Assembly (NCBI RefSeq): GCF_900095865.1
Contig: NZ_FMIZ01000005.1
Coordinates: 124,001 to 188,000, forward strand
Reading direction: 5' to 3'
From: Massilioclostridium coli
GTDB taxonomy: Bacteria > Bacillota > Clostridia > Oscillospirales > Ruminococcaceae
Length of the DNA: 64,000 nucleotides
Under the pieces are notes generated by a model. It made no database searches. It was not told the DNA's origin and saw only the letters and a list, made by a program, of their open reading frames with translations. Positions 34,777 through 44,442 of the stretch are shown here, one piece after another (position 1 is the stretch's first letter; each line of letters opens with the position of its first letter). The position numbers were made by a program, and so were the translations under genes.

Positions 34777-36555
34777 TTAAGGATTATTTACAAAATCCCT
34801 AGAATAAATTTTTCCTAATACACGGTCATAGGTTAAATCGTCCAACACCTTATTGTTCTCTATTTCTACTGAATAATTGCTAGAGTAAACCGGTGTTGTC
34901 TGCATCTGGTCCAACATTGTGGAGATAAACGGCGTTTGTTCCCCACCGGTTAGCTGGACAATTAAATGAGGCAGGTAAAAGGCAGAAACAGTCTGTTCTA
35001 CATTCCTAGATGCACCATAATTATTCCAAATAACAAACGGCTGTTGATACAGGACATAGGCATTTTCTGTGCTAATATCCGCTAAATCATAGGAATCTGA
35101 GCTATCAGTAAAATAAGGATAATGGTCTCCCACAAATAACACAATAGTTGGCTCATCCAATTGTTTTAACTGTTCCATTAGCATAGCCAAGGCCTGGTCT
35201 GTCTGCTGAATCCCCGCCATATAATATTCAAATTCTGTCATACCAGAATCCAAATTATAGGGCTGGTGGTTTTGCATCGTAGAAGTATAAACATAGGCAG
35301 GCTGTTCGCTCTGTTTTAAGCAGGAAATAATTTCATTAAAATCGCTTTTATCATCAATGTATTGGCGAAATTTTGTTGTATCTGTCTTAAAATCATCTTG
35401 AAAACGGAGTTCATCAAAGTTGTAGTTGTTATAAATCTGATCCCTATCATAAAAGCTATTGAGGAATGGGTGAATATAGGTGGTGGAATATCCTTGCGAT
35501 TTATAATAATCCGCAAAGGTAGGCTGGGAAGTTTCCCGTTCTGGCAGCATCTTTTGTGGAGAAGTACTGTCATTTAAACTTTTCATTGGCAGCCCAAACA
35601 TCAATTCAAATTCGGTTCTCACGGTAGTGTTACCAAAGGTAGGAACAACACAGTTTCCGCAAATACCTTCTTTTGCAAACTGGTCAAAGTTCTGATAATA
35701 TTCATCCAAGTTTGGTATACCATCTAATCTGCGGAAATCCGCAAAGGATTCTGACATAATCATAACAACATTCGGCTTCTGGTCGGAAACTGCCGGTTTA
35801 GCTGGCTGTAGTTCCTTTCGGATTTCATTTTCAGAATAGCTTTCTGGTTCTTCCGGAGAGTTGAGAATCTGTTCCGTAGAGGTTTGTGCTAAATATGCGA
35901 TCAAATTATTCTTTTTAAATTTATCGTCACATTCATAGTTGTTGGAAGCTTCCTCATTATCCAGTGCAAATGCGGAATATACAAAATTGGAAACGGGAGT
36001 AGCTACAATAATGCTGACTGTTAATACACAACTTACAGCTGTAACTAAACGTTTCAGCGGTTTTTGGGCAAAACGAATTCTGGGATTAAACCAGAAGATG
36101 ACTGCAAAATATGTGATAAAAATCAAAATATCTATGATAAAATAAGCGTTTAATTGTACTCCGGCAAACTTCATTAGTTGAGAAGTGTTCCCCGCCATAA
36201 ATAAATCGGTTAGTACAAAATGAGAACCACTGGATTGGTATTTATAATATTCCACGAACGAAATAATAAACAAAAATAATCCCGGAACAAAAGTAGCAAT
36301 AAAACCACTTTTGACAAGGCACAATACTGTTAAAATGACAGCACCTAATAACAAAGTATCAAACAAAATAACAGAAAAATCATGGACAATAAACCCAATT
36401 AATGCTCCAAAGTCCTGTAGATGATTAAATTCACACAGCAGGATTAGAAATAAAGGCGATGTCCAAAGAAATACCTGGTTTAATTTGTAGTATTTTGTTG
36501 TGTTTTCTTTTCGTTGTAAACGGAACCTTTTGACTACTTGCTTCACGGTTTGCAC
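34777..36555 (-). CDS. LTA synthase family phosphoglycerol transferase/sulfatase
   Basis: This membrane enzyme of the LtaS type transfers glycerol phosphate, or a similar alcohol phosphate, to surface glycans. Five membrane helices occupy the first ~200 residues. The extracellular sulfatase-fold domain follows from KPNVVMIMSESF. The nucleophile Thr lies in FGNTTVRTE near residue 310 and the late metal ligands in GDHYPY. The GTG at 36555 with GGAG 8 bases upstream is my start; GTG 36546 and ATG 36615 are alternatives in frame. No lipoteichoic acid genes are adjacent, so the acceptor is unknown. Confidence 0.88.
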   Translation of the reverse strand: MQTVKQVVKRFRLQRKENTTKYYKLNQVFLWTSPLFLILLCEFNHLQDFGALIGFIVHDFSVILFDTLLLGAVILTVLCLVKSGFIATFVPGLFLFIISFVEYYKYQSSGSHFVLTDLFMAGNTSQLMKFAGVQLNAYFIIDILIFITYFAVIFWFNPRIRFAQKPLKRLVTAVSCVLTVSIIVATPVSNFVYSAFALDNEEASNNYECDDKFKKNNLIAYLAQTSTEQILNSPEEPESYSENEIRKELQPAKPAVSDQKPNVVMIMSESFADFRRLDGIPNLDEYYQNFDQFAKEGICGNCVVPTFGNTTVRTEFELMFGLPMKSLNDSTSPQKMLPERETSQPTFADYYKSQGYSTTYIHPFLNSFYDRDQIYNNYNFDELRFQDDFKTDTTKFRQYIDDKSDFNEIISCLKQSEQPAYVYTSTMQNHQPYNLDSGMTEFEYYMAGIQQTDQALAMLMEQLKQLDEPTIVLFVGDHYPYFTDSSDSYDLADISTENAYVLYQQPFVIWNNYGASRNVEQTVSAFYLPHLIVQLTGGEQTPFISTMLDQMQTTPVYSSNYSVEIENNKVLDDLTYDRVLGKIYSRDFVNNP

Positions 36556-37144
36556 CGTCCTTTCTCCGGTTCGGATACAGTTAAAAAAGTTTGATGATTT
36601 TAGCCAAACGTTCATATTCGCTTTATCATCTTCGTATTTGATTCATCAGTAGATAGGTACCATAGTTTATAAAATGTGCTTTATACTTTAAAGTATATTG
36701 CAAAATTCAACTCTATTTTATCTAGTATAATGAATAAATAAAAAGATACAAGTAAGTTTTTATGAAAAAATAGAGAACATATGTGAAATTAGATAATTTG
36801 TGTATATAAAGTATAAATAATTATGATTTATTAGATAAATTGCTTATATGTGTTTTTATTTTATGCCATATGTTATTTGAATAGCAAATTTATTTTTTGT
36901 AGGAACTCCCAAAAATAAGGTAAAAAAACTATCAATATGATCAATTTCTAAATCATTGTGAACCACTTATTTGGGTATTTCCCTATCTTGATTCTGGTTT
37001 TGAGGTATGATAAGATATTATAGGATTATTAGAAAAATGATAGTAAATAGGATGTTAACAGAAAAAATTCTTTTTTTGTTGGAAAAACATTGGAATAGAA
37101 GGAAAATTGCGGTTCCTTCTCAATAGCTGACGGGAGGCTTTTTT
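36556..37144. other. Long AT-rich intergenic region upstream of typA
   Basis: This ~590-base divergent spacer holds no gene. It contains a perfect 14-base palindrome ATACTTTAAAGTAT at 36683-36696, about 130 bases upstream of the phosphoglycerol transferase start, possibly an operator. An 8-bp hairpin AGAAGGAA/TTCCTTCT (37097-37120) lies just before the typA ribosome site. No promoter is called with confidence. Confidence 0.5.
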
Positions 37145-38959
37145 GTGATAAGAAATGATTTGAGAAACATTGCGATTGTTGCCCACGTAGACCATGGTAA
37201 AACCACCCTGGTAGATGAAATGCTAAAGCAGGGCGGCGCTTACCGTGAAAACCAGGTAGTGGAAGAAAGGGTAATGGACTCGAACGACCTGGAACGGGAA
37301 CGTGGTATTACCATTTTATCAAAAAACACTGCTGTATATTATAAAGATACCAAAATTAATATTATTGATACCCCTGGACATGCCGATTTTGGCGGTGAAG
37401 TAGAGCGTGTATTAAAGATGGTAGACGGGGTTATTCTGTTAGTTGACGCTGCGGAAGGCCCTATGCCGCAAACACGTTTTGTGACCCAGAAAGCTTTGGA
37501 ACTGGGGTTAAAAATTATAGTAGTAGTAAATAAAATTGACCGTCCAGACGCCCGCCTGGATGAAATCCCAGATGAAGTATTGGAATTATTGTTGGATTTA
37601 GATGCTTCTGAGGAACAATTGGAAAGCCCAATTTTGTTCTGCTCTGGACGTTCCGGTACTGCTTCCCTCTCCCAATACGAGGAAGGAAAAGATTTAACCC
37701 CATTATTTGAAACAATTTTGAATCATATTGACCCTCCTTCCGGAGATGAAACCAAAGATACCCAGGTATTGGTTTCTGCCATTGATTACAATGAATATGT
37801 AGGTCGTATTGCTATTGGTAAAGTGGAAAGCGGTGTTGTAAAACAAGGGGAAGATGTTACCGTTTGCGATTATCACGAAAGCAAAGACCCATACCGTGGC
37901 AAGATTGTAAACTTATATCAGATTGACGCATTTGGTAGAACTCCTATTAAAGAAGCAACTGTAGGGGATATTGTTTGTTTTTCCGGTATCGAAAAAATTA
38001 CAATTGGGGATACTATTTGTAAATTGGGGAATGTAGACCCATTGCCATTTGTAAAAATCAGCGAACCTACGGTAGAAATGACTTTTGGCGTAAACGATAG
38101 CCCATTTGCGGGGCAGGAAGGTAAGTTTGTCACCTCCCGCCAGATTCGGGAACGGCTGCAAAAAGAACTGTTAAAAGATGTTTCTTTGCGTGTTTCGGAC
38201 ACAGATTCCACCGAAAAATTCAATGTATGTGGACGTGGAGAAATGCACCTGTCCATTTTAATTGAAAATATGCGTCGTGAAGGATTTGAACTCTCGGTAA
38301 GTACTCCTAGAGTTCTGTTTAAAGAAATTGACGGCAAAAAATGCGAACCAATTGAACGGGTAGTAATTGATGTTCCAGAAGAATCTCTGGGTTCTGTTAT
38401 GGAAAAAATGGGCCAGAGAAAAGGAGAACTGGTTCAGATGGCTCCACAAGGTAGTCGTATGCGGGTTGAGTTTTTAATTCCATCTCGTGGGTTGTTTGGT
38501 TATCGAAATGAATTCCTTACCGATACCAAAGGCGAAGGGATTATGAACACCATTTTCGATAGTTATCAGCCTTTTAAAGGAGAAATTCCAACCCGTTCCA
38601 CCGGAAGTTTGGTTTCCTACGAAACAGGTACCGCTGTTACCTATGGTTTGTACAATGCCCAGGAAAGAGGAACTCTGTTTATTGGTGCCCAGACCCCTGT
38701 TTATGAAGGGATGGTTGTTGGTTGTTCTCCAAAACAGGAAGATCTGGTAGTAAATGTTTGTAAGAAAAAACAGCTTACCAACACCCGTGCTAGCGGGTCA
38801 GATGATGCTTTGCGCTTAACTCCACCACGTGTGATGAGTTTGGAAGAATCTTTGGAATTTTTGGCGGAAGACGAGCTCTTGGAAGTAACACCAGAATCTT
38901 TGCGTATTAGAAAACGCATTCTAAGTAATGTACAACGCGCAAAACAAAGAAATAAATAA
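37145..38959 (+). CDS. typA: Translational GTPase TypA/BipA
   Basis: This is a 604-residue ribosome-binding GTPase that acts in 50S assembly, cold and stress adaptation. The G1 motif AHVDHGKTTL, the G2 region RERGITILS, G3 DTPGHADFGGE, G4 NKIDRPDA and G5 are present. Domains II, III and V and the BipA-specific C-terminal domain follow. The start is GTG at 37145 after GGGAGG; the protein then begins MIRNDLRNIAIVAHVDHGKTT, as in other BipA. It is probably co-transcribed with the TrmN6 and RsmI genes that follow. Confidence 0.97.
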   Translation: MIRNDLRNIAIVAHVDHGKTTLVDEMLKQGGAYRENQVVEERVMDSNDLERERGITILSKNTAVYYKDTKINIIDTPGHADFGGEVERVLKMVDGVILLVDAAEGPMPQTRFVTQKALELGLKIIVVVNKIDRPDARLDEIPDEVLELLLDLDASEEQLESPILFCSGRSGTASLSQYEEGKDLTPLFETILNHIDPPSGDETKDTQVLVSAIDYNEYVGRIAIGKVESGVVKQGEDVTVCDYHESKDPYRGKIVNLYQIDAFGRTPIKEATVGDIVCFSGIEKITIGDTICKLGNVDPLPFVKISEPTVEMTFGVNDSPFAGQEGKFVTSRQIRERLQKELLKDVSLRVSDTDSTEKFNVCGRGEMHLSILIENMRREGFELSVSTPRVLFKEIDGKKCEPIERVVIDVPEESLGSVMEKMGQRKGELVQMAPQGSRMRVEFLIPSRGLFGYRNEFLTDTKGEGIMNTIFDSYQPFKGEIPTRSTGSLVSYETGTAVTYGLYNAQERGTLFIGAQTPVYEGMVVGCSPKQEDLVVNVCKKKQLTNTRASGSDDALRLTPPRVMSLEESLEFLAEDELLEVTPESLRIRKRILSNVQRAKQRNK

Positions 38960-39028
38960 TAAAAAAATTGGGCTGCTGCCATGTTGATGCAAATCAAATC
39001 GCAGCGCCCTTTGTATTTAGAGGAAACG

Positions 39029-39748
39029 ATGTTTGAATATCAGCTAGAACGGTTAAATCAGAATATTGTAGTATGCGTTACCCCAGAGCACAAATTCGGT
39101 ACAGATGCTTTTTTGTTGGCAAACTTTGCTTCCCCAAGGCGGAAAGATTTGGTCTGTGATTTGGGGACAGGCTGTGGGATCATTCCATTCATTTGGTGTA
39201 AACGCCATAAGCCAAAGGAAATTTGGGGGGTGGAAATTCAGCCTCAGGGGATTGAGCAGTTCCAAATTGGACTGGATCATTCCACTGTGGAACCAGTAAT
39301 CCATCCAGTTTGTGGGGATTTAAAGCAACTATCTGGTATGCCATTCGGACAGTTTGACCTGGTAACCTGTAACCCACCTTATTTTTCGAATGGGGCTGGA
39401 TTCTTAAGCGAAATGTCTGCGGAACAGGTGGCACGCCATGAAACAAGGTGTACCATACTGGATGTTTGCCAATCGGCGGCAAAACTGTTAAAATATGGAG
39501 GGAAGCTCTGTATTTGTCAACGTCCGGAACGCTTGGCGGATACCATTTGCAGCATGCGGGAAGCTGGTTTAGAGCCAAAACGACTACGGATGGTGGCAAA
39601 ATATCCGGATTCTACACCATGGCTGTTTTTGTTGGAAGGCAAAAAAGGAAGCAAGCCGTTTTTACAAGTCATGCCGACATTAGGAATTTATGAAGGGGAA
39701 GAATTTTCCCAGGAAATGCAGAAAATTTATGATTGGGAGGCAGAGTAG
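39029..39748 (+). CDS. tRNA1(Val) A37 N6-methyltransferase family (TrmN6/YabB)
   Basis: This is a 239-residue Rossmann-fold methyltransferase of the YfiC/YabB family, predicted to make N6-methyladenosine in tRNA. The start is ATG 39029 after AGAGG; the frame is open from 38981 without a ribosome site. Motifs are KFGTDAFLLANF, DLGTGCGIIPF (SAM) and the catalytic NPPYF near residue 130. It overlaps the rsmI start by one base, the conserved yabB-rsmI arrangement of Firmicutes. Confidence 0.92.
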   Translation: MFEYQLERLNQNIVVCVTPEHKFGTDAFLLANFASPRRKDLVCDLGTGCGIIPFIWCKRHKPKEIWGVEIQPQGIEQFQIGLDHSTVEPVIHPVCGDLKQLSGMPFGQFDLVTCNPPYFSNGAGFLSEMSAEQVARHETRCTILDVCQSAAKLLKYGGKLCICQRPERLADTICSMREAGLEPKRLRMVAKYPDSTPWLFLLEGKKGSKPFLQVMPTLGIYEGEEFSQEMQKIYDWEAE

Positions 39749-40578
39749 TGGCAGGTATCTTGTATGTTGTTGGAACGCCAATTGGGAATTTATCCGATTT
39801 TTCACCTAGGGCAGTGGAAACACTGCAGCAGGTGGATTTTATCGCTGCGGAAGATACCCGGGTAACTTTAAAGTTACTCAACCATTTTGGCATTAAAAAA
39901 CCGATGGTCAGCTATTATGAACATAATCTTCGCCAGCGTGGGGAGCAGATTATCCAGCGCATTTTAGCTGGAGAAAATTGCGCGATTGTTTCGGATGCCG
40001 GAATGCCTTGTATTTCTGACCCTGGAGAGGATCTAGTAAGGCTGTGCGCAGAATATCAGATTGAGACTAGGGTAGTACCTGGGCCAAGCGCAGTGATTTC
40101 TGCTTTATGTGTCAGCGGACTGGTGACATCCCGTTTTTCCTTTGAAGGGTTTTTAAGCACCAACAAACGGAGTCGCCTGGAACATCTCACTTCCATCCGG
40201 AAGGATACCCATACCTTGATTTTTTATGAAGCGCCTCATAAACTGCTTTCTACCCTAAAAGATCTTTATGAAACGTTGGGGGACCGAAAAATCTCTCTGG
40301 TGAAAGAGATTACCAAACTACATGAATCAGTCAACCGGACAACATTGGCACAAGCGGTGCAATATTACACGGAAAATACGCCAAAAGGGGAATTTGTGCT
40401 TGTGCTGGAAGGGGCTGTTATTGCGGAAAACAATGAGGAAGAAATGACATTAGAACAGGCAGTACAACTGGCAAAAGAACTGATGGAGCAAGGGCACCGT
40501 CCAAGTGATGCGGCAAAAGAGGCGGCAAAACTGACCCAGTTCAAAAAAGCCGAGATTTATAAACAATTAATTGATTAA
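39748..40578 (+). CDS. rsmI: 16S rRNA (cytidine(1402)-2'-O)-methyltransferase RsmI
   Basis: This is a 276-residue tetrapyrrole-methylase-fold enzyme that methylates the ribose of C1402 in the ribosomal P site. The start is GTG 39748, which shares a base with the TAG of the upstream gene and sits 7 bases after GGGAGG. Signatures are LYVVGTPIGNLSDFSPRA, AAEDTRVTLKLL, VSDAGMPCISDPG and GPSAVISAL. The C-terminal helical domain (QGHRPSDAAKEAAK) is complete. Confidence 0.96.
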   Translation: MAGILYVVGTPIGNLSDFSPRAVETLQQVDFIAAEDTRVTLKLLNHFGIKKPMVSYYEHNLRQRGEQIIQRILAGENCAIVSDAGMPCISDPGEDLVRLCAEYQIETRVVPGPSAVISALCVSGLVTSRFSFEGFLSTNKRSRLEHLTSIRKDTHTLIFYEAPHKLLSTLKDLYETLGDRKISLVKEITKLHESVNRTTLAQAVQYYTENTPKGEFVLVLEGAVIAENNEEEMTLEQAVQLAKELMEQGHRPSDAAKEAAKLTQFKKAEIYKQLID

Positions 40579-40639
40579 TTGTGGAAAAACAGTTTGGTTT
40601 TTAGAGGTAACTGTTGAAAAATAATTAGGAGGTAGTGTT

Positions 40640-41074
40640 ATGGAGTATCGTAAATGTGGAACTACTTATGTAGTGCGGTTAGATGTTGAGGATGAAATCG
40701 TGGAATCCTTACAGCGACTTTGTGAAGATGAAAAAATTGATTTAGCTCAGGTTTCTGGGATTGGGGCATTAAAACAGGCAGAAATTGGAGTGTTTGATAC
40801 CACGACAAAGCAATATCATAGCAATACTTATACTGGCGTTTACGAGATTGGAAATTTAACCGGAAATATTTCTACCATGAATGGGGTACCATACTTTCAC
40901 CTGCACATTACTATCGGCAATATTAACCACCATGAGTGTTACAGCGGGCATTTAAACAAAGGTGTGGTTGGTGCCACAGCCGAATTATTTGTTAACGTCA
41001 TTGACGGAAAAATCGACCGGGAATTCAGTCCAGAAGTGGGATTAAATATTATCCGATTTGTTGATGAGAATTAG
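40640..41074 (+). CDS. PPC/DUF296 domain DNA-binding-like protein
   Basis: This is a 144-residue single-domain PPC (DUF296) protein. In plants this fold pairs with AT-hooks; bacterial stand-alone forms are trimers of unknown biochemical role. The conserved histidine-rich metal-site block FHLHITIGN (near residue 90) and the GHL segment are present. An excellent TTAGGAGGT site precedes the ATG. It follows rsmI by 60 bases and could be in its transcript. No DNA-binding tail is present, so direct DNA binding is not supported by sequence. Confidence 0.88.
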   Translation: MEYRKCGTTYVVRLDVEDEIVESLQRLCEDEKIDLAQVSGIGALKQAEIGVFDTTTKQYHSNTYTGVYEIGNLTGNISTMNGVPYFHLHITIGNINHHECYSGHLNKGVVGATAELFVNVIDGKIDREFSPEVGLNIIRFVDEN

Positions 41075-41607
41075 TAGCCAACTAGGAAAGGGCTTTGTTT
41101 CTGAGATAATTTTTTTGAATTTTGCAATGATAACCATCAAGATTTTGATGGTTTATCTAGAGACTCTAAGTTAATAAAAACGGATTTTTACTTGTTATAG
41201 GTAGTAAAAGAAATTTTTTACTTCTTTTCCGTAGATAGTGTATTTACTTTTTTATTGTTGTTTTTTGCCAATTGTATTACTGTATTACGATATATTGCAA
41301 AAAGGCTGGTCCTATAGGAACCAGCCTTTTGTATAAGAGAGAAAATAGAATCAATAGTAACTTTCAAGAAGTTGTTCCGGTGTTCTTTAGCATATCGATA
41401 TCTGTAAGATATTAAAAGATAAAATAAGTAAAAATTCGGATGATGTATTATTATAAAGATGATTAGAAAATATTTGTTATGAAAAATAACTTCTCTTCTT
41501 AATAGGGATATCAATGATTGTTTCGGTTTTCAGGACAGGAGCTATTTTGGAAAAATTTTTAGTAAAAAATATTATGTGACATTATCCCAATACCGAAAAT
41601 CTATACA
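41075..41607. other. AT-rich intergenic region with two hairpins
   Basis: This ~530-base spacer lies between the PPC gene and the pyk terminator. A 9-bp hairpin AACCATCAA/TTGATGGTT (41132-41153) is followed by TATC, perhaps a weak terminator for the PPC gene. A strong one is at 41300-41330. A 98-codon minus-strand frame across that terminator is not convincing. Confidence 0.5.
41300..41330. terminator. Bidirectional terminator in the PPC-pyk spacer
   Basis: AAAAGGCTGGT (41300-41310) pairs with ACCAGCCTTTT (41320-41330) around CCTATAGGA, which contains the self-complementary octamer CCTATAGG. It lies 225 bases past the PPC stop, with nothing recognised in between. Confidence 0.8.
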
Positions 41608-41645
41608 AAAAAACGTGGAATCATAATCGATTCCACGTTTTTTAT
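41608..41645 (-). terminator. Terminator after pyk
   Basis: AAAAAACGTGGAATC (41608-41622) and GATTCCACGTTTTTT (41629-41643) form a perfect 15-bp stem. On the minus strand a T tract follows. Confidence 0.92.
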
Positions 41646-41662
41646 TAAATAATAAATCAAAA

Positions 41663-43423
41663 TTAGTGTTGATGAGTGCTGCTGATAATACCGCGTTCCG
41701 CATCCATCTGTACGGTAATACCATGTTTTAACACTTTCGTAGCATCGTGTGCGCCAATGATAACTGGAATATCCAAAGCTAAACCAGCAATTGCCGCATG
41801 GGAGTTCAATCCGTCCTGTTCTACAATAATACCAGAAGCATCTCGGATTACATCAATTAAAGTATTATCTGTTTGAGGAATTACCAAGATATCGCCCTTT
41901 TTAAATTTTTTCTTTGCTTCTTCCGCATTACGGCATACACAAAGATTGCCACACATGTTACCGTGGGAAATTCCTGTACCAGAAATCAATACATTTCCCA
42001 CTACATGGACTTTAATCATATTAGTAGTACCGGAAATACCCAGAGGAATACCAGCTGTGATTACAACCAGATCTCCACTGGAAAGATAGCCGGCCTCGGT
42101 TGCAACATCTACTACATGGTCAAACAGCTCGTCCGTTGTATCTTTTTCCTGTAAAAATACAGGATAAACACCCCAGGAAAGGTTCATCTGGCGGTATACT
42201 CTTGGATCTGTAGATCCACCAATAATTGGAACATTAGGGCGGAACTTGCTAATTTCTCTTGCGGTCATACCGGATTTTGTCACTGTAATAATCGCAGTCG
42301 CCAATAGGTTGTGGGCTGTTGTAACGGTAGCTTTGGAAATTGCGTTTGTAACATTTGTTGTTTCTTCTTCGCTGGTAGCTTCTCTTGTTGCAAACCGTTT
42401 TTTATAGTGGATATTTGTTTCGGTTTCTTCTGCGATTCTCGTCATTGCTTTTAAGGCTTCGACTGGATATTTACCAGCAGCTGTTTCACCAGAAAGCATA
42501 ATGGCACTGGTACCATCATAGATAGCGTTTGCCACGTCACTGGTTTCCGCTCTGGTTGGGCGTGGATTTTGCATCATGCTGTCCAGCATTTGGGTTGCTG
42601 TAATCACCTGTTTCCCAGCTCGGTAAGCTTTTTTAATTAACATTTTCTGAATAGGTGGAAGCTGTTCAAAGGGAATTTCTACTCCCATATCGCCACGGGC
42701 AACCATAATACCGTCTACTAGGCGCAAAATTTCATCAATATTCTCCACACCTTCCCGGTTTTCAATTTTTGCGATAATCTTCATCCAGTGGCAGTTGTGC
42801 TTATTAAGAATGCTGCGGATATCCATAATATCCTGGGCAGAACGGGTAAAAGAAGCCGCAATAAAATCAAACCCGGTTTCAATCCCAAATACAATGTCGG
42901 ATTCGTCCTTCTCACTTACATAAGGAAGTGAAAGGCTAATGTCAGGGACATTGATACTCTTACGATCAGAGATTTTTCCACCATTTACAACAGTACAGAC
43001 AATCTTTTCATTATCAAAAGAAGTTACTTTTAGTTCAATTAAACCATCATCAATTAAAATTCTTGTTCCTAAGGCAATATCTTTTGGAAGGTCTTGGTAG
43101 GTAATGGAAACACCGGTTTCATCTCCGATACGCTCTTTGGTGTAAAGGGTAAAAGTGTTTCCTTCTTTTAAAATAGCTTTGCCATCTTTTAAGGTATGGA
43201 TACGGATTTCAGGACCTTTGGTATCCAATAAAGTTGCAATGGGAAGCCCTAATTCCTCACGCATATTCACAATTTTGTCAAAACGCTGTTTGTGTTCTTC
43301 GTGAGTCTGGTGAGAAAAGTTAAAACGCGCTACGTTCATACCAGAGAGCATTAATTGACGCAATACTTTATCGTCATCGGTTGCTGGGCCTAAAGTGCAG
43401 ATGATCTTTGTTTTTCGTAGCAT
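41663..43423 (-). CDS. pyk: Pyruvate kinase with C-terminal PEP-utiliser domain
   Basis: This 586-residue glycolytic enzyme converts PEP and ADP to pyruvate and ATP. The start is ATG 43423 after GGAGG. The chain has the barrel with RKTKIICTLGPA, the active-site KIENREGVENIDEI block, VARGDMGVE and the MLDSMMQNPRPTRAE block. A B domain lies inside and an allosteric C domain follows. The last ~95 residues are the Firmicute-type extension resembling the phosphohistidine domain of PEP synthase, with its histidine in LNSHAAIAG. That domain has no settled catalytic role. Monocistronic with its own promoter and terminator. Confidence 0.97.
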   Translation of the reverse strand: MLRKTKIICTLGPATDDDKVLRQLMLSGMNVARFNFSHQTHEEHKQRFDKIVNMREELGLPIATLLDTKGPEIRIHTLKDGKAILKEGNTFTLYTKERIGDETGVSITYQDLPKDIALGTRILIDDGLIELKVTSFDNEKIVCTVVNGGKISDRKSINVPDISLSLPYVSEKDESDIVFGIETGFDFIAASFTRSAQDIMDIRSILNKHNCHWMKIIAKIENREGVENIDEILRLVDGIMVARGDMGVEIPFEQLPPIQKMLIKKAYRAGKQVITATQMLDSMMQNPRPTRAETSDVANAIYDGTSAIMLSGETAAGKYPVEALKAMTRIAEETETNIHYKKRFATREATSEEETTNVTNAISKATVTTAHNLLATAIITVTKSGMTAREISKFRPNVPIIGGSTDPRVYRQMNLSWGVYPVFLQEKDTTDELFDHVVDVATEAGYLSSGDLVVITAGIPLGISGTTNMIKVHVVGNVLISGTGISHGNMCGNLCVCRNAEEAKKKFKKGDILVIPQTDNTLIDVIRDASGIIVEQDGLNSHAAIAGLALDIPVIIGAHDATKVLKHGITVQMDAERGIISSTHQH

Positions 43424-43531
43424 AGTGAAATCAACCTCCAAAATATCGGAATAGCAGTATAGCGCTACTACCATCTTAATCAATATACGACCAAACATTG
43501 ATTACAATGATGAGGTCGTTTATTCTTTTAA

Positions 43532-43560
43532 ATTATACTATAGACAATTTCAAATTACAA
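43532..43560 (-). promoter_or_regulatory. pyk promoter
   Basis: On the minus strand TTGTAA (43555-43560) and TATAAT (43532-43537) are 17 bases apart, giving a leader of about 100 bases in which I see no structure. Confidence 0.7.
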
Positions 43561-43680
43561 GCGTGATGATGCAAAGATTGCATAAATTTATTACAATTTA
43601 TTTGTTTAATCTCCACTATTAATGCACAGGATAAAAACAATTTTCATATGATACAAAAGATAGGAATTGAGGTGAGACCA

Positions 43681-44442
43681 TTGCAGGAATTTGTGAAAAT
43701 TAAAAATATAATAGAACAATATCAAGCAGATAATGGCGAAGTACTGGCACTGGATGGGGTAAGCCTTTCGGTAGCGCAAGGGGAGTTGGTCAGTATTGTC
43801 GGCCCTAGCGGCTGCGGAAAATCCACCTTGCTTTCCATCGTGGCAGGATTGGAACAGCCAACCCACGGCAGTATTGAGGTAAATGGGAAGGAAATTACAA
43901 GAGTATCTTCCCAAATCGCTTATATGCTGCAAGATGATAACCTGTTAGAGTGGCGGTCGATCTATAAAAATATATTATTAGGTCTTGAAATACAAAAAAA
44001 GAAAACACCGGAAAATATTGCTTATGTTAACCAGCTAATTGATAATTATGGATTAGGGGAGTTTAAGCAAAAATATCCATCACAGCTTTCTGGCGGAATG
44101 AGGCAGAGGGCTGCTCTAATTCGTACTTTAGCAATTAAACCGGAGTTGCTTTTATTGGATGAAGCTTTTTCCGCACTGGATTATCAAACTAGGTTGCAGG
44201 TAACAGATGACGTCCGTCAGATCCTACGGAAAGAAGGGAAAACCACAATAATGGTTACCCATGATATTCCAGAGGCAATCAGTATGTCTGACCGGGTAGT
44301 AGTATTATCTGCACGTCCTGGTAAAGTCAAAGCAGTGCATACTCTGGATTTTGGGGAGGATTTAAAACCGTTAGAACGGCGGAAGCAGCCAAAGTTCAGC
44401 GAATATTTCAATGAGATTTGGGGTGAGTTGGTTGAAAAATGA
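43681..44442 (+). CDS. ABC transporter ATP-binding protein (nitrate/sulfonate/taurine type)
   Basis: This is a 253-residue ATPase subunit of a TauB/SsuB-like importer. I choose the TTG at 43681 because GAGGTGAG sits exactly upstream; ATG 43648 lacks a site. Walker A GPSGCGKST, the Q-loop with MLQDDNLLEW, the signature LSGGMRQRAA, Walker B LLLLDEAFSALD and the switch H in VTHDI are complete. It overlaps the permease gene, and the lipoprotein receptor follows, so the operon is a full importer. The substrate is not evident. Confidence 0.92.
   Translation: MQEFVKIKNIIEQYQADNGEVLALDGVSLSVAQGELVSIVGPSGCGKSTLLSIVAGLEQPTHGSIEVNGKEITRVSSQIAYMLQDDNLLEWRSIYKNILLGLEIQKKKTPENIAYVNQLIDNYGLGEFKQKYPSQLSGGMRQRAALIRTLAIKPELLLLDEAFSALDYQTRLQVTDDVRQILRKEGKTTIMVTHDIPEAISMSDRVVVLSARPGKVKAVHTLDFGEDLKPLERRKQPKFSEYFNEIWGELVEK

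Noticed and set aside
41218-41514. 98-codon minus-strand frame in the PPC-pyk spacer
   Set aside because: It runs through a strong bidirectional terminator hairpin and has no ribosome site.
43424-43680. Riboswitch (for example thiamine) before the ABC importer
   Set aside because: The short AT-rich leader has no conserved riboswitch core, so the NMT1-like receptor does not prove a thiamine-precursor substrate.
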